A stretch of 64,000 nucleotides of DNA, from assembly GCF_041890415.1 (NCBI RefSeq), contig NZ_CP169056.1:1736001-1800000 (forward strand), written 5' to 3'. The notes under the pieces were generated by a model. That model ran no database searches. It saw nothing but the letters and a program-made list of their open reading frames with translations, and had not been told where the DNA came from. A program made the translations under genes and the position numbers. The stretch is from Pseudoxanthomonas koreensis_A. Its GTDB lineage: Bacteria; Pseudomonadota; Gammaproteobacteria; Xanthomonadales; Xanthomonadaceae. Below, in pieces: positions 1 through 7,691 of the stretch; the stretch's first letter is position 1; each line of letters starts with the position of its first letter.

Positions 1-118
1 GGAACAGCCAGCGCTCGAGCAACTGGTCCAGTTCGCGCATGCCGCGGCGGCAGCGCCAGCGCAGGCGGCCCAGCTCGGACCCGGCGAGCACGGAGCTGGC
101 AGGCGGCGGCGTGGTCAT
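1..118 (-). CDS. sdhE: SdhE, FAD assembly factor of succinate dehydrogenase (partial, runs off the left edge)
   Basis: Reading leftwards from an ATG at 118 gives 39 residues before the window ends. They start MTTPPPASSV and contain RLRWRCRRGMRELDQLLERW, the N-terminal signature of the SdhE/YgfY family, whose RGMxELD motif contacts the flavoprotein. The family promotes covalent attachment of FAD to SdhA. It lies 2.9 kb from sdhB on the same strand but is separated from it by yggS and the opposite-facing regBA pair, and it is transcribed divergently from regB across about 100 bp. The C-terminus is outside the window. Confidence 0.85.
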   Translation of the reverse strand, partial: MTTPPPASSVLAGSELGRLRWRCRRGMRELDQLLERWLF

Positions 119-217
119 GGGCGATACTGCAGGCAGTTGCGCATGCCGGCATTCTGCCGGCGCCCATTGCATGCAACAAGCGGCGCCACCGGCGGGCGCG
201 CCACATGGAGCTTCCCG
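119..217. promoter_or_regulatory. divergent regB/sdhE control region with palindromes
   Basis: This 99-bp spacer must hold the promoters of both sdhE (minus) and regB (plus). It contains a perfect hairpin GCCGGCATTCTGCCGGC near 145-161 and a perfect palindrome TTGCATGCAA at 167-176. No strong sigma-70 hexamer pair is obvious. The palindromes could be operator sites, which is inference from position only. Confidence 0.35.
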
Positions 218-1579
218 ATGCAGTCCTCAGCGACACCGGCCACGGCCACCGACCTGCGACCGGCGATCCAATCCGCACGCAACGACACCACTGCCGGCGC
301 CGGGATGCGCAACATGCAGCAGCTGATCCAGCTGCGCTGGATCGCCATCGTCGGCCAGCTGGCCACGATCGTGTTCGTGCATTCCGTCCTGGGTATTGGC
401 TTGCCGCTGGCGATGATGCTGTCAGTGGCCGGCTGCCTGGCCCTGTTCAACCTGGGCAGCCAGCTGTTCTGGCGCGCGCGCACCGACGCGGGTGACCTGG
501 CGCTGCTGCTGGCGCTGCTGGTGGACGTGGCCGCACTGACCGCGCAACTGCACCTGAGCGGCGGCATCACCAATCCGTTCGTGTTCCTGTACCTGCTGCA
601 GGTGACGCTTGGCGCGGTGCTGCTGCCGGCCTGGGCCGGATGGGTGGTGGTGGCGGCCGGTTGCGCCGGGGTCCTGGCGCTGGTGGCGTGCCCGGGCCCG
701 GTGCGCATCGATGCCGAGCCCGCGCTGGGCATCGCCGACCACTACGTGCAAGGCCTGCTGCTGTGCTTCCTGCTGACCGCAGTGCTGGCGGCATTGTTCA
801 TCGGCCGGATCGCGCGGATCCTGCGCGATCGCGACGCGCGCCTGGCCGACCTGCGCCAGCAGGCGGTGGAGGAGGAACACATCGTGCGCATGGGCCTGCT
901 GGCCTCCGGCGCCGCGCACGAACTGGGGACGCCGCTGGCGATCCTGTCGGTGCTGCTGGGCGACTGGCGGCGGATGGCGCCGTTCGAGGGGCATCCGGAG
1001 CTGCAGCAGGACCTGGACGAGATGCAGACCCAGCTCCAGCGCTGCAAGTCCATCGTCACCGGGATCCTGCTGTCGGCCGGCGACGCGCGCGGCGAGGCGC
1101 CGGCGCAGACCAGCCTGGCGGCGTTCCTGGACGAGGTCGTCGAGGCCTGGTCGGCCACCCGCCCGGTGAACCGGCTCGACTATCACCTGCACCTGGACGA
1201 GGATATCCAGATCGTGTCCGATTCCGGGCTCAGGCAGATGATCGACAACATCCTCGACAACGCGCTGGAAGCTTCGCCGGACTGGGTCGGGCTGGAAGCG
1301 TGGCGGGTGGGCCCCGACGGCCAGTCGCTGCGGCTGCAGGTCAGCGATGCCGGACCCGGTTTTTCCGCGCAGGCGCTGGCCGATTTCGGCAAGCCCTACA
1401 ACTCGAGCAAGGGTCGCCCCGGTGGCGGCCTCGGGCTGTTCCTCTCGCTCAACGTGGCGCGCAGTTTCGGCGGCCGCCTGCATGCGGCCAACCGCAGCCC
1501 GCGTGGCGCCGAGGTGGTGCTGGAACTGCCGCTGTCCTCGCTGGCCCTGGACGCGCGCGCGCCGGCCCCGCAGCCATGA
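218..1579 (+). CDS. regB: RegB/PrrB-type redox-sensing histidine kinase
   Basis: Membrane sensor kinase of 453 residues. The N-terminal half has about six hydrophobic segments and carries GGITNPF at residues 115-121, the GGxxNPF ubiquinone-binding motif of RegB. The H-box HELGTPL has His234. An N-box (IDNILDNALEAS) and glycine boxes (DAGPGF, GGGLGLF) follow. Cys276 in QRCKSIV lies 42 residues after the histidine, close to the redox-active Cys of Rhodobacter RegB (H225/C265). So both the quinone and thiol sensing elements appear present. I chose ATG 218 because GGAG precedes it by 8 nt; an upstream ATG at 137 would add 27 unlikely residues. The stop overlaps the regA start (ATGA). Confidence 0.9.
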   Translation: MQSSATPATATDLRPAIQSARNDTTAGAGMRNMQQLIQLRWIAIVGQLATIVFVHSVLGIGLPLAMMLSVAGCLALFNLGSQLFWRARTDAGDLALLLALLVDVAALTAQLHLSGGITNPFVFLYLLQVTLGAVLLPAWAGWVVVAAGCAGVLALVACPGPVRIDAEPALGIADHYVQGLLLCFLLTAVLAALFIGRIARILRDRDARLADLRQQAVEEEHIVRMGLLASGAAHELGTPLAILSVLLGDWRRMAPFEGHPELQQDLDEMQTQLQRCKSIVTGILLSAGDARGEAPAQTSLAAFLDEVVEAWSATRPVNRLDYHLHLDEDIQIVSDSGLRQMIDNILDNALEASPDWVGLEAWRVGPDGQSLRLQVSDAGPGFSAQALADFGKPYNSSKGRPGGGLGLFLSLNVARSFGGRLHAANRSPRGAEVVLELPLSSLALDARAPAPQP

Positions 1580-2154
1580 ACACCACGCCCACCAGCCCCA
1601 CGTCCGCCAACCCCGCGTCCGCCAGCCCGCGCCGCCTGCTGATCGTCGAGGACGATGCGGCGTTTGCGCGCACCCTCGGCCGCTCCTTCGAGCGCCGCGG
1701 CTACGAGGTGCGCCACGCCGCCAGCCAGGCCGACCTGGAGCCGCTCCTGCAGGAGTACTCGCCGCGCTATGCGGTGGTCGACCTGAAACTGGCCGGCGGC
1801 AGTTCCGGCTTGTCCTGCGTGCAGGCCCTGCACGCCCATGACCCGCAGATGCTGATCGTGGTGCTGACCGGCTACGCCAGCATCGCCACCGCGGTGGAGG
1901 CGATCAAGCTGGGCGCATGCCACTACCTGGCCAAGCCATCCAACACCGACGACATCGAGGCCGCGTTCGGCAAGGCCGAAGGCAATGCCCAGGTCGGCCT
2001 GGGCGAGCGCCCGACCTCGATCAAGACCCTGGAATGGGAGCGCATCCACGAAGTACTGGCCGAAACCGGGTTCAACGTGTCCGAGACCGCGCGCCGGCTG
2101 GGCATGCATCGGCGCACGCTGGCGCGCAAGCTGGGCAAGCAGCAGGTCAAGTAG
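1576..2154 (+). CDS. regA: RegA/PrrA-type response regulator
   Basis: A 192-residue partner of the preceding kinase. The receiver domain (about 20-140) has acidic residues in IVEDD, the phospho-acceptor Asp69 in YAVVDLKL, a Thr in VLTGYASIATAVEAIKLGA and the Lys in LAKPS. The C-terminal Fis-type helix-turn-helix ends with VSETARRLGMHRRTLARKL, nearly identical to the RegA DNA-binding helix. Family members control respiration, electron-transfer and energy genes by redox state. The start overlaps the regB stop. The 3' end overlaps the convergent yggS gene by 8 bp. Confidence 0.92.
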   Translation: MNTTPTSPTSANPASASPRRLLIVEDDAAFARTLGRSFERRGYEVRHAASQADLEPLLQEYSPRYAVVDLKLAGGSSGLSCVQALHAHDPQMLIVVLTGYASIATAVEAIKLGACHYLAKPSNTDDIEAAFGKAEGNAQVGLGERPTSIKTLEWERIHEVLAETGFNVSETARRLGMHRRTLARKLGKQQVK

Positions 2155-2971
2155 GCCCGGTTGCGCCGGCGGGCCAGTAGTGGCTGTCCGGCAAGGCACG
2201 TGCGCCGAAGATGGCCTGGCCCACCCGGACCACGGTGGCGCCCTCCTCCACCGCGATCTCGTAGTCGCCGGACATGCCCATCGACAGCCCGTCCAGGTCC
2301 ATGCCGGCGGGCGTGTCCTGGCGCAGGCCATCGCGCAGGTTGCGCAGCGCGATGAAGCATTCGCGCACCCGCGTCGGGTCCGGCGAAAACAGCGCCAGCG
2401 TCATCAGTCCGCGCACCTTCAACGAGGCGAACGCGGGCAGCCCGCGCAGGAAGCCGGCCACCGCCTCCGGCGCCAGCCCGTACTTGCTCGCCTCGCCCGA
2501 GGTGTTGACCTGCACGAACACGTCCAGCGAGCGCCCTTCGGCCTGCAGGCGGCGGTCCAGCGCCTCGGCCACGCGCAGGCTGTCCAGCGCCTGGAACTCG
2601 TGCGCGAAGCGCGCCACGTAGCGGGCCTTGTTGGTCTGCAGGTGGCCGATCAGCGACCAGCGCAGGTCGGCCAGGTCGGCCATCGCCTCCCACTTGGCGA
2701 ATGCCTCCTGCACCTTGTTCTCGCCCAGCATCGTGCAACCGGCGGCATGCGCCAGGCGGATGCGCGCAGGGTCCACGGTCTTGCTGACCGGCAGCAGGCG
2801 CACCTGGCCCGGGTCGCGCCCGGCACGCTGGCAGGCGGCGTCGATGCGCGCCTGCACCGCGGCCAGGTTGTGGCAGAAATCCTCGACCGTGGCGGCCCGG
2901 GGGTACTCGCCATGGAGATCGTGACGGGTCTGGGTTCCGGCGCCTGCGGCCGGGTCTGGCGGGTCTTGCAC
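2147..2971 (-). CDS. yggS: YggS/PLPBP family pyridoxal phosphate homeostasis protein
   Basis: The alanine racemase-like single-domain PLP carrier fold is recognisable. LLPVSKTVDP carries the PLP lysine, and GENKVQEAFAKW, SLIGHLQTNKARYV, LSMGMSGDYEIAVEEGATVVRVG and QAIFGAR are family blocks. The family buffers PLP and affects amino-acid and keto-acid pools. The start is uncertain: conserved sequence begins near TVEDFCHN, but no in-frame ATG precedes it. A GTG at 2971 with GGAGG five bases upstream fits best and gives 274 residues, longer than the usual ~230. An ATG at 2913 is out of frame. It lies downstream of sdhB beyond a terminator-like hairpin. Confidence 0.8.
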   Translation of the reverse strand: MQDPPDPAAGAGTQTRHDLHGEYPRAATVEDFCHNLAAVQARIDAACQRAGRDPGQVRLLPVSKTVDPARIRLAHAAGCTMLGENKVQEAFAKWEAMADLADLRWSLIGHLQTNKARYVARFAHEFQALDSLRVAEALDRRLQAEGRSLDVFVQVNTSGEASKYGLAPEAVAGFLRGLPAFASLKVRGLMTLALFSPDPTRVRECFIALRNLRDGLRQDTPAGMDLDGLSMGMSGDYEIAVEEGATVVRVGQAIFGARALPDSHYWPAGATGPT

Positions 2972-3002
2972 GTCCACCTCCAGTTGCAGCGCCGGCGACG
3001 CG

Positions 3003-3027
3003 AAAAGGCCCGGTCGCCCGGGGCCTT
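3003..3027 (-). terminator. Rho-independent terminator of the sdh operon
   Basis: On the minus strand AAGGCCC and GGGCCTT pair around a 9-nt loop and are followed by TTTT, 22 bp past the sdhB stop. This would separate sdh transcription from yggS. Confidence 0.6.
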
Positions 3028-3048
3028 GGACGTGGCCGCCAGCGGCGG

Positions 3049-3831
3049 TCAGGCCCGCCGCGCCATCATCAGCTTCTTGATCTCGGCGATGGCCAGGGCC
3101 GGGTTCAGGCCCTTGGGACAGGTCCGCGTGCAATTCATGATGGTGTGGCAGCGGTACAGCTTGAACGGGTCTTCCAGGTCGTCCAGGCGCGCGCCGGTGT
3201 CCTCGTCGCGCGAATCGATGATCCAGCGATAGGCCTGCAGCAGGATCGCCGGGCCCAGGTAGCGCTCGCCGTTCCACCAGTAGCTCGGGCAACTGGTCGA
3301 ACAGCACGCGCACAGGATGCATTCGTACAGGCCGTCCAGCTTCTTGCGGTCCTCCGGCGACTGCAGCCGCTCGCGGTCCGGCGGCGCCGGGGTCTGGGTG
3401 CGGATCCACGGCTTGATCGAGGCGTACTGGGCGTAGAAGTGGGTCAGGTCCGGGACCAGGTCCTTGACCACCTCCATGTGCGGCAGCGGATAGACCGGCA
3501 CATCGCTCTTGCGGCAGTCGCCGATGGCCTTGGTGCAGGCCAGGGTGTTGGTGCCGTCGATGTTCATCGCGCACGAGCCGCAGATGCCCTCGCGGCAGGA
3601 ACGGCGGAAGGTGAGCGTGGGGTCGATCTCGTTCTTGATCTTGATCAGCGCGTCCAGGACCATCGGCCCGCACGCGTCCAGGTCCACCTCGTAGGTGTCG
3701 GTGCGCGGGCTGGCGCCGTCTTCCGGGTTCCAGCGGTAGATCTTGAACACGCGCGGGTTCTTCGCGCCCGGGGCGGGGAAATGCTGCCCCTTGGTGATGC
3801 GTGAATTCTTCGGAAGGCTGAACTCTGCCAT
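3049..3831 (-). CDS. sdhB: succinate dehydrogenase iron-sulfur subunit
   Basis: A 260-residue SdhB that passes electrons from FADH2 in SdhA to ubiquinone at the membrane anchor. The plant-type 2Fe-2S domain has CREGICGSC and a distal Cys in TNTLACTK. The bacterial-type domain has CILCACCSTSCPSYWW for the 4Fe-4S cluster and CHTIMNCTRTCPKGLNP for the 3Fe-4S cluster. Length and cysteine set match the functional family. It is the last gene of the sdh operon, 95 bp after sdhA. Confidence 0.97.
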   Translation of the reverse strand: MAEFSLPKNSRITKGQHFPAPGAKNPRVFKIYRWNPEDGASPRTDTYEVDLDACGPMVLDALIKIKNEIDPTLTFRRSCREGICGSCAMNIDGTNTLACTKAIGDCRKSDVPVYPLPHMEVVKDLVPDLTHFYAQYASIKPWIRTQTPAPPDRERLQSPEDRKKLDGLYECILCACCSTSCPSYWWNGERYLGPAILLQAYRWIIDSRDEDTGARLDDLEDPFKLYRCHTIMNCTRTCPKGLNPALAIAEIKKLMMARRA

Positions 3832-3926
3832 GGCTGTTCTCGTTGGCTCAGGCGGCCCGCGGTGCGGGCGTGGCGTGCACCGGGTGCGCGCCGTGGAAAC
3901 GGAAGGTCGGGGGCGCCATCACGGCC

Positions 3927-5717
3927 TCAGTACACCCGCGGCTTGGGCGGTACCACCGCCACGTCGTCGGTGAGGGTGTACATGTGCACGGGACGGTAGT
4001 CGAAGCTGCAGCCGCCCTTCTCGTCCACCGTCACCAGCGTGTGCTTCTGCCAGTTGGCGTCGTCGCGGTCCGGGTAATCCTCGCGCGCGTGGGCGCCGCG
4101 GCTTTCCTTGCGCTGCTCGGCCGAGTTGATGGTCGCCACCGCATTGAGCAGCAGGTTGTTCAACTCGTAGGTCTCGATCAGGTCCGAGTTCCACACCAGC
4201 GAGCGGTCGGTGACCTTCACGTCCTCGAAGCTGGCGAAGATCTCGGCCATCCTGGTGCAGCCTTCCTGCAGGGTTTGGCTGGTGCGGAACACCGCCGCGT
4301 CGGCCTGCATGGTGCGCTGCATGCGGTCGCGGATCACCGAGGTCGGGGTATCCCCCTTGGCGTGGCGCAGGCGGTCCAGCAGCGACAGGGCCTTGTCGCA
4401 GGCATCGGAGGCCAGCGGCTTGTGCGGCGCATCCTTCCTGATCGTCTCGGCGCAGCGGTTGGCCACCGCGCGGCCAAACACCACCAGGTCCAGCAGCGAG
4501 TTGGAGCCCAGGCGGTTGCCGCCATGCACCGAGACGCAGGCGGCCTCGCCGATCGCGTACAGGCCCGGGACCACCGTCTCCGGGTCGTCGCCGACCTTGC
4601 GCACCACCTCGCCGTGGTAGTTGGTGGGGATGCCGCCCATGTTGTAGTGCACGGTCGGGATCACCGGGATCGGCTGCCGGGTGACGTCCACGCCGGCGAA
4701 GATGCGTGCGCTCTCGGCGATGCCGGGCAGCTTTTCGTGGATCACTTCCGGGCCCAGGTGGGTCAGGTCGAGCAGGATGTGGTCGTTGTGCTCGCCCACG
4801 CCGCGGCCCTCGCGGATCTCGATGGTCATCGAACGCGACACCACGTCGCGCGAGGCCAGGTCCTTGTAGTGCGGCGCGTAGCGCTCCATGAAGCGCTCGC
4901 CGCTGGAATTGCGCAGGATGCCGCCTTCGCCGCGCACGCCCTCGGTGATCAGGCAGCCGGCGCCGTAGATGCCGGTGGGATGGAACTGCACGAACTCCAT
5001 GTCCTGCAGCGGCAGGCCGGCACGGGCCACCAGGCCGCCGCCGTCGCCGGTGCAGGTGTGGGCCGAGGTGGCGCTGAAGTACGCGCGGCCGTAACCGCCG
5101 GTGGCCAGCACCACGCCGTGGGCGCGGAACAGGTGCAGCGAGCCCTCGGCCATGTCCAGGGCGAGTACGCCGCGGCAGGCGCCCTGCTCGTCGAAGATCA
5201 GGTCCAGGGCGAAGTACTCGACCATGAACCGCGCATCATGTGCCAGCGACTGCTGGTACAGGGTATGCAGCATCGCGTGGCCGGTGCGGTCGGCCGCCGC
5301 GCAGGTGCGCTGCGCCGACGGCCCCTCGCCATAGCGGGTTGTCATGCCGCCGAACGGGCGCTGGTAGATCTTGCCGTCCTCGGTGCGCGAGAACGGCACG
5401 CCGTAGTGCTCCAGCTCGATGACCGAGGGGATCGCCTCGCGGCACATGTACTCGATCGCGTCCTGGTCGCCGAGCCAGTCGCCGCCCTTGACGGTGTCGT
5501 AGAAGTGGTAGCGCCAGTCGTCCTCGCCCATGTTGGCCAGGGCCGCGGCGATGCCGCCCTGGGCAGCCACGGTATGCGAACGGGTCGGGAAGACCTTGGT
5601 CAGGCACACCGTCTGCAGGCCCTTCTGGGCCAGGCCGAAGGTGGCGCGCAGGCCGGCGCCACCGGCGCCGACGACAACCATGTCGTACTTGTGTTCGGTG
5701 ATCTTGTAGGCGGACAT
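3927..5717 (-). CDS. sdhA: succinate dehydrogenase flavoprotein subunit
   Basis: A 596-residue catalytic subunit that oxidises succinate to fumarate. It has the dinucleotide-binding motif VVVGAGGAGLRA at 14-25 and FPTRSHTVAAQGG, whose His48 is the covalent FAD-attachment site. Active-site blocks include HPTGIYGAG and the arginines in SRSMTIEIREG. The C-terminus VVPPKPRVY is typical. SdhE (left edge) and the SdhAF4-like protein at the head of this operon would both act on this subunit. Confidence 0.97.
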   Translation of the reverse strand: MSAYKITEHKYDMVVVGAGGAGLRATFGLAQKGLQTVCLTKVFPTRSHTVAAQGGIAAALANMGEDDWRYHFYDTVKGGDWLGDQDAIEYMCREAIPSVIELEHYGVPFSRTEDGKIYQRPFGGMTTRYGEGPSAQRTCAAADRTGHAMLHTLYQQSLAHDARFMVEYFALDLIFDEQGACRGVLALDMAEGSLHLFRAHGVVLATGGYGRAYFSATSAHTCTGDGGGLVARAGLPLQDMEFVQFHPTGIYGAGCLITEGVRGEGGILRNSSGERFMERYAPHYKDLASRDVVSRSMTIEIREGRGVGEHNDHILLDLTHLGPEVIHEKLPGIAESARIFAGVDVTRQPIPVIPTVHYNMGGIPTNYHGEVVRKVGDDPETVVPGLYAIGEAACVSVHGGNRLGSNSLLDLVVFGRAVANRCAETIRKDAPHKPLASDACDKALSLLDRLRHAKGDTPTSVIRDRMQRTMQADAAVFRTSQTLQEGCTRMAEIFASFEDVKVTDRSLVWNSDLIETYELNNLLLNAVATINSAEQRKESRGAHAREDYPDRDDANWQKHTLVTVDEKGGCSFDYRPVHMYTLTDDVAVVPPKPRVY

Positions 5718-5745
5718 CGGATCGGAATTCCTTTGCGTGGCGCGC

Positions 5746-6129
5746 TCAGCCGGCCAGCGCGATGCGGGCCACGGCGAAGATGCTGACGATGGCGCCCAGC
5801 ACCGCGATGAACTTGACGCTGACCTGCAGGGCCAGGGCGGCCAGCGAGTTGTGGATGTAGTCCTCCAGGATCACCTGCAGGCCGAGCTGGGCATGCCAGA
5901 ACGAGGCCACCAGGAAGCCCGCCAGCAGCACCGCGTTCCACGGCCTGGACACCGCGTCGGTCGCGGTGAGGTAGTCGCTGCCGACCAGGCCCAGCACGAA
6001 GTACACGAACCAGATGCCCAGGAACACCAGGGCGGTGGCGGTCAGGCGCTGGTGCACGAAGTGCCCGGTGCCGGTCTTGGCCGTGCCCAGGCCACGGGCG
6101 TTCTTCAGCGGGGTGCGGAAGCGGGTCAC
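5746..6129 (-). CDS. sdhD: succinate dehydrogenase membrane anchor, SdhD
   Basis: A 127-residue protein with three hydrophobic helices. FVHQRLTATALVFLGIW forms part of the quinone pocket, and ILEDYIHNSLAAL resembles the family's haem-proximal segment. The start is a GTG at 6129 overlapping the sdhC stop (GTGA), with GGAGG seven bases upstream; no ATG is suitably placed. It is translationally coupled to sdhC. Confidence 0.88.
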   Translation of the reverse strand: MTRFRTPLKNARGLGTAKTGTGHFVHQRLTATALVFLGIWFVYFVLGLVGSDYLTATDAVSRPWNAVLLAGFLVASFWHAQLGLQVILEDYIHNSLAALALQVSVKFIAVLGAIVSIFAVARIALAG

Positions 6130-6515
6130 GCGGCACCTCCATTCAGGGCGCAGGCCCAGATCAGCGCGGTGATGAGCAGGCTGCCGACCACCGACAGCCA
6201 ACTGCTGCGGACGAAGGCCGGGATGCTGAAGCCGTAGCCGAAATCCTGGATCACGTGGCGGATGCCGTTGCACAGGTGATAGGCGAACGCCCAGCTCCAG
6301 CCGAACAGGAACAGCTTGCCGTACCAGGCGCCGGCTGCGGCGGTGAAGCATGCCCATTGCGCGGGGCCGAGCATCAGGCACAGCAGGCCGCCGGCGAGGG
6401 CCAGGGCGCCGGCGGTCAGGACGACGCCGGTGGCACGGTGCAGGATCGAGGTCACCATCTGGATCTGCCAGCGATACACCTGCAGGTGCGGTGACAGGGG
6501 GCGTTGAGTGCTCAT
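6126..6515 (-). CDS. sdhC: succinate dehydrogenase cytochrome b556 subunit, SdhC
   Basis: A 129-residue membrane anchor starting MSTQRPLSPHLQVYRWQ. SILHRATGVVL holds the conserved Ser and Arg of the ubiquinone site, and FAYHLCNGIRHVIQDFGYG holds the haem-ligand histidine. Three transmembrane helices are evident. I used the ATG at 6515 rather than one 13 codons upstream, because family members start near the RPLSPH motif. It overlaps sdhD. Confidence 0.93.
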   Translation of the reverse strand: MSTQRPLSPHLQVYRWQIQMVTSILHRATGVVLTAGALALAGGLLCLMLGPAQWACFTAAAGAWYGKLFLFGWSWAFAYHLCNGIRHVIQDFGYGFSIPAFVRSSWLSVVGSLLITALIWACALNGGAA

Positions 6516-6576
6516 TCGATGGCTCGTTGTCTCGGCTGTGCGGCCCGTGGGCACGCGTGGCTGATGGCGCGCGGTG

Positions 6577-6753
6577 TCAGAAATCGACGCAGCGCCCGTT
6601 CTTTTCCCAGTCTCCGTAGCGGGTCGGCTCCGGGCCTTCGCGGCCGCCGATTTCCCGCGCCGGCGCGTTGCCAGCGTCGGCGCCCGTGGTTGGTCGTGTT
6701 CCGGACGCGGGCTGCTCGGCCTGCTCGGGAACCACCGGGCTTTGACCTATCAT
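6577..6753 (-). CDS. SdhAF4-like (DUF1674) succinate dehydrogenase assembly factor
   Basis: A 58-residue protein whose C-terminus is GPEPTRYGDWEKNGRCVDF, the diagnostic end of the DUF1674/SDHAF4 family. In eukaryotes SDHAF4 binds the flavinylated SdhA subunit and helps its assembly with SdhB. AAGGAG lies six bases before ATG 6753, so I prefer this over the ATG seven codons upstream. It is the first gene of the sdh operon, 61 bp before sdhC. The N-terminal third is low in conserved residues. Family assignment is by motif; the role here is inferred. Confidence 0.85.
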   Translation of the reverse strand: MIGQSPVVPEQAEQPASGTRPTTGADAGNAPAREIGGREGPEPTRYGDWEKNGRCVDF

Positions 6754-6775
6754 GGGACTCCTTGCAATGCACAAA

Positions 6776-6805
6776 ATATTAAGCCGCCGTCAACGTGCCT
6801 GACAA
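6776..6805 (-). promoter_or_regulatory. sigma-70-type promoter of the sdh operon
   Basis: On the minus strand TTGTCA (6805-6800) and TAATAT (6781-6776) are separated by 18 bp, 23 bp upstream of the SdhAF4-like ATG. The spacer overlaps the GTG start of the divergent ygfZ. Confidence 0.5.
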
Positions 6806-7673
6806 CCAGCCATTCGCAATTCCGGCAAATCCAGCGGCATTGTTCGCCCTGGATGGCCATGCCGTGCTCGCGCTGGATGGCCCGGACGCGCTCGCCTTCG
6901 CCCAGGCCCAGTTTGCCAACGACGTGACCGCACTGGCCATCGGGCAATGGCAATGGAGCGCCTGGCTCACGCCCAAGGGCCGGGTGATGGCGGTGTTCGC
7001 GTTGCTGCGCACCGGCGAGGCCTCGCTGCGGCTGCTGTTGGCCGATGCCGACCCGGTGGAACTGGGCGATACGCTGCGCCGCTTCGTGTTCCGGCGCAAG
7101 CTCGCCATCGCCGCGCGGCCGGACCTGCACGCCAGCGGCGACTTCGCCGCGCCCACCCGGGCGCAGGGCGCGACCCTGGCCGGCCACGAGGACACGGAGC
7201 TGGAGCTGGATTACGGCGCGCCGGAACTTCCACGCACGCTGCGCCTGTCCACGGCCGCGACGCCGCGCGATGCCGCCGCGGCCGCCGCCTGGGATGGCGC
7301 CGACCTGCGCCTGGGCCTGCCGCGCCTGCCTGCCGCCCAGCGCGAACAGTGGACGCCACAGCAACTGGGCCTGGAGCGATTGCGGGCATTCAGCGTGAAA
7401 AAGGGCTGCTACCCGGGGCAGGAAATCGTGGCGCGCACCCACTTCCTGGGCCGGGCCAAGCGCGAGGCGCTGCTGTTGCAGGTGGACGCATCGGTCGAGC
7501 CGGGAGCGGCGGTAAGCCAGGCCGGCCAGGCCATCGGCAGCGTTGCCTGCACGGCCGGCCACGGGCCGCGCCTGGCGCTGGCGGTGCTGCCGCTGGAACG
7601 CACGGCCGAGCCCTTGCATATCGATGGTGCCATCGCCGTGGTGGTGCCCTTCGTCGACGGCCTGGCGCGCTGA
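6795..7673 (+). CDS. ygfZ: YgfZ, folate-binding Fe-S cluster protein maturation factor
   Basis: A 292-residue GcvT-like protein with the invariant KGCYPGQEIVARTHFLGRAKR block, including the reactive Cys of the YgfZ/IBA57 family. The family uses tetrahydrofolate and supports 4Fe-4S proteins. It faces away from the sdh operon with only 41 bp between the two start codons. That suits a role in maturing SdhB-type clusters, although the link is positional. The GTG start at 6795 lacks a clear Shine-Dalgarno sequence; initiation at a later ATG would lose conserved sequence. Confidence 0.9.
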   Translation: MPDNQPFAIPANPAALFALDGHAVLALDGPDALAFAQAQFANDVTALAIGQWQWSAWLTPKGRVMAVFALLRTGEASLRLLLADADPVELGDTLRRFVFRRKLAIAARPDLHASGDFAAPTRAQGATLAGHEDTELELDYGAPELPRTLRLSTAATPRDAAAAAAWDGADLRLGLPRLPAAQREQWTPQQLGLERLRAFSVKKGCYPGQEIVARTHFLGRAKREALLLQVDASVEPGAAVSQAGQAIGSVACTAGHGPRLALAVLPLERTAEPLHIDGAIAVVVPFVDGLAR

Positions 7674-7691
7674 GCAAGGCCCTCCGGGCCA

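Noticed and set aside
145..161. Terminator in the regB/sdhE spacer
   Set aside because: The GCCGGCATTCTGCCGGC hairpin has no T-run and lies between divergent starts, so it is better seen as a possible operator.
137..217. Upstream start for regB
   Set aside because: ATG 137 adds 27 Arg/Pro-rich residues and has no Shine-Dalgarno sequence. ATG 218 has GGAG at correct spacing.
3843..5786. 647-codon plus-strand frame opposite sdhA
   Set aside because: An antisense shadow with no recognisable motif; sdhA is unambiguous.
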